A stretch of DNA of 64,000 nt from Chloracidobacterium sp. Its GTDB lineage: Bacteria > Acidobacteriota > Blastocatellia > Pyrinomonadales > Pyrinomonadaceae. The stretch spans positions 558,001-622,000 of the forward strand of contig JADJXP010000001.1 in the NCBI GenBank assembly GCA_016715795.1, given 5' to 3'. Positions 59,530-64,000 of the stretch are shown in pieces. Numbering within the stretch: the stretch's first letter is position 1; the number at the start of each line of letters is the position of its first letter. The translations under genes were made by a program, and so were the position numbers. Under the pieces are notes generated by a model. The model saw only the letters and a program-made list of their open reading frames with translations, had not been told where the DNA came from and searched no databases.

Positions 59530-60691
59530 GCTGCATCCAGATCTCGTAGTATCTCCACTCCGGCGGCGGATTCTCCTCGCCGTGATGATCGGGCTTTAGA
59601 ATAAGGTCGCCCGTCGCCAGCAGGATGCGTTTGACCTCGGGGTTTTGTTCGAGCTTTGCACGCATCGCGGCGACAATCAGACGGTAATGCTCGCCGGGCG
59701 TCTGCGAACGATACGGAAAACGCTTACCGTTGTAGCTCACCCAATCGATGCCGAGCGTTTTCATGTTCTCCTCGGCAAGCGTCCCCGCCTGCTTCGCCTC
59801 GAACGCCGTCATCTGTGCGACTTGGTCACGCGTATACTTCCAAATAACTCTCTTGTCCCTCGCTCTCTCGTCCCTCGTCCCTTCCGGATAAAGCATCATC
59901 TGCCAAAACCCCTCGACGCTCGCGTATTTTTTGCCGTCCATCTCAAACGGCGTCGCCGCAAAGTTCGACAAGATACCAAGCTCATTGCGCTTCGACAAAA
60001 TAACCTCGCCCGGCTTCGCTTCATGCGGCAGAATTTCCCACGCTGGTCTGTTGCGATCGTTAACCGAAGCGAACCAGTTCGCAGGATAGTTCTGCGAATC
60101 ACGTTTCATCCAGGAGATCGAAGGCAACAGCCCATAGCTATATTTCTCTTCATTCGCCTTTCTGTATACGAAGACAAACTTGTCTTGAAAGTCTTGTAGG
60201 TCACGCGCTGCCTGTCTATCGTTTTCCATGGACGTACGCATCACGTGCTTTAACTGGTAAAGCCGCTTGTTCACTAGGTACATGTCCACAAAGACAAATA
60301 GATCCTTTGTGCGACCTCCGGCATGCTTTCCAACCTCGCCGAACAATTCCTTGCCGTAGTAGTTGTCACACCTCGCTCCATACTGGCTTGCAAAATCACT
60401 ACAAACCGAATCATAAAACGCGTTTAATGCCTTGTGGTTCCTCTCGACTGTCAGGTCTTGAAAGTCATCGACCGAAAGTTCGTAGAACACGCCTGTTAGT
60501 TGTAATGTCCAACGTCTGGAATATGCTTTGCCGAACCGCGTCTCTATTGGGCCCTCGGATTTGATCGGTGGCTCGGGAAAAACCGCGATGAAGTTGAACT
60601 CATCTGATACGACAGTCTTATCTGTTAGGCGCTGGCCTTGAATAGCGCCCGCAGCCAGAGCAAACATTAACAGCGTGATTATTCTAGTCAC
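59483..60691 (-). CDS. Exported protein with C-terminal NADAR (YbiA-like) domain
   Basis: About 402 residues if the GTG at 60691 is used (a TTG at 60736 adds 15). It begins TRIITLLMFALAAGAIQGQ, a signal peptide. Residues up to about 225 form an unrecognised domain (FNFIAVFPEPPIKSEGPIETRFG) common in exported Acidobacteriota proteins. The C-terminal 170 residues are NADAR: ILSNFAATPFEMDGKKYASVEGFWQMMLYP, IWKYTRDQVAQMTAFEAKQAGTLAEENMKTLGIDWVSYNGKRF, ILLATGDLILKPDHHGEENPPPEWRYYEIWMQLR. NADAR domains cleave riboflavin intermediates or remove ADP-ribose from nucleic acid, normally in the cytoplasm; an exported one is unusual. Overlaps the kinase gene end. Confidence 0.8.
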   Translation of the reverse strand: MTRIITLLMFALAAGAIQGQRLTDKTVVSDEFNFIAVFPEPPIKSEGPIETRFGKAYSRRWTLQLTGVFYELSVDDFQDLTVERNHKALNAFYDSVCSDFASQYGARCDNYYGKELFGEVGKHAGGRTKDLFVFVDMYLVNKRLYQLKHVMRTSMENDRQAARDLQDFQDKFVFVYRKANEEKYSYGLLPSISWMKRDSQNYPANWFASVNDRNRPAWEILPHEAKPGEVILSKRNELGILSNFAATPFEMDGKKYASVEGFWQMMLYPEGTRDERARDKRVIWKYTRDQVAQMTAFEAKQAGTLAEENMKTLGIDWVSYNGKRFPYRSQTPGEHYRLIVAAMRAKLEQNPEVKRILLATGDLILKPDHHGEENPPPEWRYYEIWMQLRLELRDAQSPRRAM

Positions 60692-60770
60692 AAAAGTTTG
60701 ATGCGGACTTAACGAAAATTGATCGTACCTAAGCAAAAAATCGACACGTCCAAACCCCAGCCGAGTAGAG

Positions 60771-61574
60771 CTAAATAATCGTCGTCACGATCTCGCGGAT
60801 GCTGCGTTGTAGTTCGCGGTCGTCGGTGATGGGCGAGCAGATGGCGACCTCGGCGGCGGCGATAGGCGAGATACCTTTGGCGATGAGTTGGGCGGCGTAG
60901 ATGAGGAGGCGTGTCGAGACGCCTTCCTCGAGGCCGTGGCCGCGAAGATTGCGCACCTTTTGACCGATCTTTACGAGGTCTGCGGCGGTTGATTCGTCGA
61001 TGCCGCCTTCTTTCGCAACTATCTCGGTTTCCGCTTCGGCGTTGGGGTAATCGAATTCAAGTGCGACAAAGCGTTGCCGCGTCGATTGCTTTAGATCTTT
61101 GAGGATCGACTGATAGCCGGGATTATAGCTGACGACGAGCATGAATTCGTCGGGCGCGTCGAGCACGGTGCCGCGCTTTTCGATCGGCAGGCGGCGGCGG
61201 TCGTCGGTGAGCGGGTGAATGATGACGACGGTGTCTTTGCGCGCCTCGACGACCTCGTCGAGGTACAGAATCGCACCGGCGCGAACGGCCGCTGTCATCG
61301 GGCCGTCGTGCCATACGGTCTCTTCGCCCTCGAGCAGAAAGCGGCCGACAAGATCCGTCGAGGAAAGGTCTTCGTGACACGCGACGGTGATGAGCGGGCG
61401 GTTCAGGCGATGCGCCATGTATTCGACAAAGCGCGTCTTGCCGCAGCCCGTCGGGCCTTTTAACAATGCCGGTAATTTCGCAGCATACGCCGCCTCGAAC
61501 AGCTCGACCTCGTCCTTGATCGGCAGGTAAAAGGGCTCAGCTTTGACCTTGTATTTCTCGACCGCAAGTTCCAT
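60771..61574 (-). CDS. MoxR/CbbQ/NorQ-type AAA+ ATPase
   Basis: 267 residues. KGPTGCGKTRFVEYMAHRLNRPLITVACHEDLSSTDLVGRFLLEG (Walker A and pre-sensor), AGAILYLDEVVEARKD (Walker B) and DEFMLVVSYNPGYQSILKDLKQSTRQRFVALEFDYP match the CbbQ/NirQ/NorQ subgroup. These act with a von Willebrand A protein (CbbO/NorD) to insert cofactors or activate metalloenzymes such as Rubisco or NO reductase. No VWA gene is found on either side in the window, so the partner is missing or distant. Divergent from the GNAT gene. Confidence 0.9.
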   Translation of the reverse strand: MELAVEKYKVKAEPFYLPIKDEVELFEAAYAAKLPALLKGPTGCGKTRFVEYMAHRLNRPLITVACHEDLSSTDLVGRFLLEGEETVWHDGPMTAAVRAGAILYLDEVVEARKDTVVIIHPLTDDRRRLPIEKRGTVLDAPDEFMLVVSYNPGYQSILKDLKQSTRQRFVALEFDYPNAEAETEIVAKEGGIDESTAADLVKIGQKVRNLRGHGLEEGVSTRLLIYAAQLIAKGISPIAAAEVAICSPITDDRELQRSIREIVTTII

Positions 61575-61597
61575 ATCTATTTAGGTATAGTAAAGTG

Positions 61598-62065
61598 ATG
61601 CCAGCAATCGTCCAAGCTGAGACTGCGGACCAGATCGCTAGCGCGAGGGGTTTGTTTCGCGAATACGAATCATGGCTCGGCCTCGACCTTTGTTTTCAAG
61701 GCTTTGAGGCTGAGTTGGCTGGTTTGCCGGGAAAGTATGCGATGCCTGACGGACGATTGCTTCTCGCGTACTCGGACGGTGAGATTGCCGGCTGTATAGC
61801 GATGCGAAATCTCGATGACGGTATTTGCGAGATGAAGCGATTGTTCGTTCGCGAGGGGTTTCGCGGAAAACAGATCGGCGTACAGCTTATCGAACGCCTT
61901 ATTGCTGACGCCCGAAATATCGGCTATTCAAAGATGCGTCTCGACACTTTCCCGCCCAAGATGGGCAAAGCCGTGAGCCTGTATGAGTCTCACGGCTTTG
62001 TGCCGATAGCGCCGTATTACGACAATCCTAACGACGGCGTGCTGTTCATGGAACTCACGCTCTAG
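61598..62065 (+). CDS. GNAT family N-acetyltransferase
   Basis: 155 residues from the ATG at 61598. The acetyl-CoA binding segment CEMKRLFVREGFRGKQIGVQLIERLIADARNIGYSKMRLDTFPPKMGKAVSLYESHGFVPIAPYYDNP carries the R/Q-x-x-G-x-G/A-like motif in RGKQIGVQL. Its start, AIVQAETADQIASARGLFREYESWLGLDLCFQGFEAELAGLPGKYA, is typical of a common GNAT subgroup. Substrate unknown. Its stop overlaps the convergent membrane-protein gene by 4 bp. Confidence 0.9.
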   Translation: MPAIVQAETADQIASARGLFREYESWLGLDLCFQGFEAELAGLPGKYAMPDGRLLLAYSDGEIAGCIAMRNLDDGICEMKRLFVREGFRGKQIGVQLIERLIADARNIGYSKMRLDTFPPKMGKAVSLYESHGFVPIAPYYDNPNDGVLFMELTL

Positions 62066-62847
62066 GCATACTGTCCGCCGCCAAAGCCGTATTCCGTCGG
62101 CGGAGGCGGCGCCATGTTGAGCGGCGTGCCTGCATACGGAAAGACCATCCTGTAAACGAACACCTGACCGATATACATTACAGGTATCGAGATCAGGAAC
62201 ATGCCTATGCAAAGCATGAGCATACCGACAAGCATGATCGGGATCAGAAGAATGAAGTAGAGGATCAGTCCGCCAATGTTGCTCATGGCGGCCCTTGCGC
62301 TCAGCTTGATCGCCTCGCCTGCGCCAAGGTCGTGCTCGATGATCAGGGGAACTGCAAATAGAAAGATCGCCCACCATGCGAATGAGAACAGCATGAAGAC
62401 GACCAGCACCACCACGAAGAGCACTATCATCCCGCTCGATATGGCAAGGTCGCTCCCCGATATCTGGAAGAAGTTTCGGCCGCCACCGTCAATTCCCTTG
62501 AGGCCGATCTCCGCAAACTGGGCCGCGTACTGCAAGACCTGCGCGATGATGCCTGGGATCGACTGGATCAGCCCGATGATCATAAGCGGCAGGAACTTCT
62601 CAAAGCCCTTGAACATCATGCCAAACTCGACCGGTTCGCCCCGCATGTCGCGCAGGACGACGTAGTAAACGCCGCCCATGATCGGACCCAGAAGGAAGAT
62701 GTTCAGGCACGGGACGCAGCCCGTCAGCAGCATGGCGATCAGCGAAATGCCAATGTACATGCCGTATTTGGCCTTTAGCGTCTCCCATGCGTTGCTGACG
62801 CATTCTCCGGCGCTTATCGCGCCGGAGAGGTATTGAATATGGGTCAT
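62062..62847 (-). CDS. Integral membrane protein of unknown function (DUF975-like)
   Basis: 261 residues with about six membrane helices. The N-terminus HIQYLSGAISAGECVSNAWETLKAKYGMYIGISLIAMLLTGCVPCLNIFLLGPIMGGVYYVVLRDMRGEPVEFGMMFKGFEKFLPLMIIGLIQSI resembles DUF975/glycerophosphoryl-diester-phosphodiesterase-membrane-domain proteins, with a conserved small-residue-rich turn GPIMGGVYYVVL. C-terminal tail is Pro/Gly-rich (APPPPTEYGFGGGQYA). Function unknown. It follows the M28 peptidase gene by 4 bp, so the two may form a unit. Confidence 0.72.
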   Translation of the reverse strand: MTHIQYLSGAISAGECVSNAWETLKAKYGMYIGISLIAMLLTGCVPCLNIFLLGPIMGGVYYVVLRDMRGEPVEFGMMFKGFEKFLPLMIIGLIQSIPGIIAQVLQYAAQFAEIGLKGIDGGGRNFFQISGSDLAISSGMIVLFVVVLVVFMLFSFAWWAIFLFAVPLIIEHDLGAGEAIKLSARAAMSNIGGLILYFILLIPIMLVGMLMLCIGMFLISIPVMYIGQVFVYRMVFPYAGTPLNMAPPPPTEYGFGGGQYA

Positions 62848-62851
62848 AGTA

Positions 62852-64000
62852 TTAACGAACCGCCTTTCGCGGCATCTTCTCGTCCATCATCGCTGTTTGA
62901 TAGACGAATGAAGCAAGGATGACGGCCATCTGCTTCATATCATCGGCCTGGATCCGATCGAAGACGTCCATATTCGAATGGTGCGTTCGCGTATCATATT
63001 CGATCTCATCTTGAATAAACTGAAATCCCGGCAACCCTATCGCGTCAAACGCAAGGTGGTCGGTCCCGCCCGTATTTGACAGCGTCAGCGTGTCGGCGCC
63101 CATGTCCTTGAATGGAGCCAGCCATGAGCGGAAGATAGGCCTGACATTCTCATTGCCCTGCATATAAACGCCGCGAACCTTGCCCGTGCCATTATCGATA
63201 TTGAAGTAGGCCGAGAATTTCTCATAGTCCGGCAGCTTGGTCAACGGAAGCGGGGCCTGGCCCTGCCTGCCGCCGCCAAACATCGGCGTCGTGCCGTCGC
63301 CACGGTAGCCAAAGTGCTGTTTGACATACGCCCGTGACCCGAGCAGGCCTTGTTCCTCGCCGGTCCACAGCGCGATGCGGATCGTGCGGCGCGGTTTAAG
63401 GCCGAGCGTTTGCAGGATCCGGACCGCTTCCATCATTACAGCGCAGCCTGCGCCGTTGTCAGTCGCGCCGGTGCCGCCGTGCCATGAATCGAGATGCCCG
63501 CCCAGCATCACGATCTCGTCCGCCTTGTCCGAGCCCGGGATCTCGGCAATTGTGTTGTAGGCGTTGGGGTCCTCATCCTGATACGCCACGGCGAGGTCGA
63601 TCGTCATCGTCACCTTTTCGCCGGCATCTATCATTCTGGCAACGCGATTAAAGTGCTCCACGGCCGCGCTGATCTGGATCGGCACTTTGGCGTCCTTGGT
63701 ACGGACGTTAGGGAACGGCTGGCCCGTTGTCGGCGGGGCATCAGGCGGAACGGCTGCGGCGCCTTGAACAAAGACCGTGCCGCCGTCACCGCGGGCAGAG
63801 TCGATAAGGATCGCCGCACCCTCATCCGCCAGGAAACGCATCCGCTTATTATTGAACTGCATCATCTGTGCAAAATTCCCCGGGAAACCGCCGCTCTGCG
63901 TGATCGTCGCCGGATCCGGAGCGTCGGCCATGCTGAGCAGTTCCTTATCGCTCGCACGTTCTGCCTGAGGTTCGAAATGCGCTTTCGGCTCGCGGATGTT
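62852..64000 (-). CDS. M28 family metallopeptidase with PA domain (partial, N-terminus off window)
   Basis: Open from the right edge to 62852; about 382 residues visible. A PA-domain part (GAAILIDSARGDGGTVFVQG) precedes the M28 catalytic domain: zinc ligands in MLGGHLDSWHGGTG (His), ATDNGAGCAVMMEAVRIL (bridging Asp), WTGEEQGLLGSRAYV (catalytic Glu and ligand Glu) and THHSNMDVFDRI (His). It is a secreted aminopeptidase/carboxypeptidase-type enzyme like bacterial glutamate-carboxypeptidase relatives. A methionine at 63931 is internal: in-frame sequence continues to the edge. All zinc residues are kept, in contrast to the M1-like protein at 51.6 kb. Confidence 0.93.
   Translation of the reverse strand, partial: NIREPKAHFEPQAERASDKELLSMADAPDPATITQSGGFPGNFAQMMQFNNKRMRFLADEGAAILIDSARGDGGTVFVQGAAAVPPDAPPTTGQPFPNVRTKDAKVPIQISAAVEHFNRVARMIDAGEKVTMTIDLAVAYQDEDPNAYNTIAEIPGSDKADEIVMLGGHLDSWHGGTGATDNGAGCAVMMEAVRILQTLGLKPRRTIRIALWTGEEQGLLGSRAYVKQHFGYRGDGTTPMFGGGRQGQAPLPLTKLPDYEKFSAYFNIDNGTGKVRGVYMQGNENVRPIFRSWLAPFKDMGADTLTLSNTGGTDHLAFDAIGLPGFQFIQDEIEYDTRTHHSNMDVFDRIQADDMKQMAVILASFVYQTAMMDEKMPRKAVR

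Overview
The window looks like chromosome of an Acidobacteriota bacterium, most likely class Blastocatellia (Pyrinomonadales-like). This is inferred from a very large carboxypeptidase-like/TonB-dependent 'Oar' outer-membrane protein, a Ser/Thr kinase carrying TPRs, the futalosine route to menaquinone (mqnA, mqnC), tandem APC amino-acid permeases and moderately GC-rich DNA. No marker gene was searched, so the placement is provisional.

Layout. 0-1.5 kb: two adenine-methylase genes of a restriction-modification system that runs off the left edge. 1.8-7.4 kb: tRNA thiolation (ttcA, mnmA), bactofilin, mscL, fthC and a ParE-type toxin-antitoxin pair. Four genes in a row here carry frame breaks that look like small sequence deletions. 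7.6-15.4 kb: a RecA-fold ATPase, an SGNH/ceramidase-like/SGNH trio, a MATE pump, aat and a saccharopine-dehydrogenase-like reductase. 15.5-20.6 kb: an AT-richer block with a kinase-TPR gene, an IS3-family element with intact ends and a 4-bp target duplication, and thiC, whose leader the IS has split. 20.6-28.8 kb: gyrB, recF, a nucleotidyltransferase pair, a thioredoxin-like protein, tRNA-Ser(UGA), msrB, and a translationally coupled trio made of an AlaRS catalytic-domain-only gene, a tiny LuxR-type HTH gene and an O-methyltransferase. 28.9-36.9 kb: a four-helix-bundle gene, the threonine genes thrA-thrC with divergent thrB, and clpA convergent with an arginyl/leucyl-transferase-like gene. 36.9-45.8 kb: a MsrP-like molybdoenzyme with its cytochrome b, YggX-like, radical SAM, DUF2721, Mpo1-like, a 55-residue Phd-type antitoxin too short for usual ORF cut-offs, mqnC, mqnA, a cyclase, an alkyltransferase-like protein and NAD kinase. 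45.9-64 kb: a PpiD/SurA-type foldase, two permeases, an M1-peptidase-like protein with lost zinc ligands, the Oar protein, a PhoB/PhoR-like pair, a secreted NADAR-domain protein, a MoxR-type ATPase, a GNAT enzyme, a membrane protein and an M28 peptidase cut by the right edge.

How the genes fit together. Aat, the ATE/BPT-like transferase and ClpA are three parts of an N-degron pathway. MqnA and MqnC belong to one menaquinone pathway, ThrA/B/C to one amino-acid pathway, and GyrB/RecF to the replication-repair neighbourhood.

The most unusual structure is not a single gene. Several families of short palindromic repeats with internally repetitive arms sit between genes. In five cases the repeat supplies the stop codon, and sometimes the last residues, of the neighbouring gene. 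One further repeat appears to lie in frame inside a coding sequence. Other leads are the AlaRS-core/HTH/methyltransferase operon, a 96-nt hairpin locus before msrB, a NADAR domain behind a signal peptide, and two degenerate peptidase folds.
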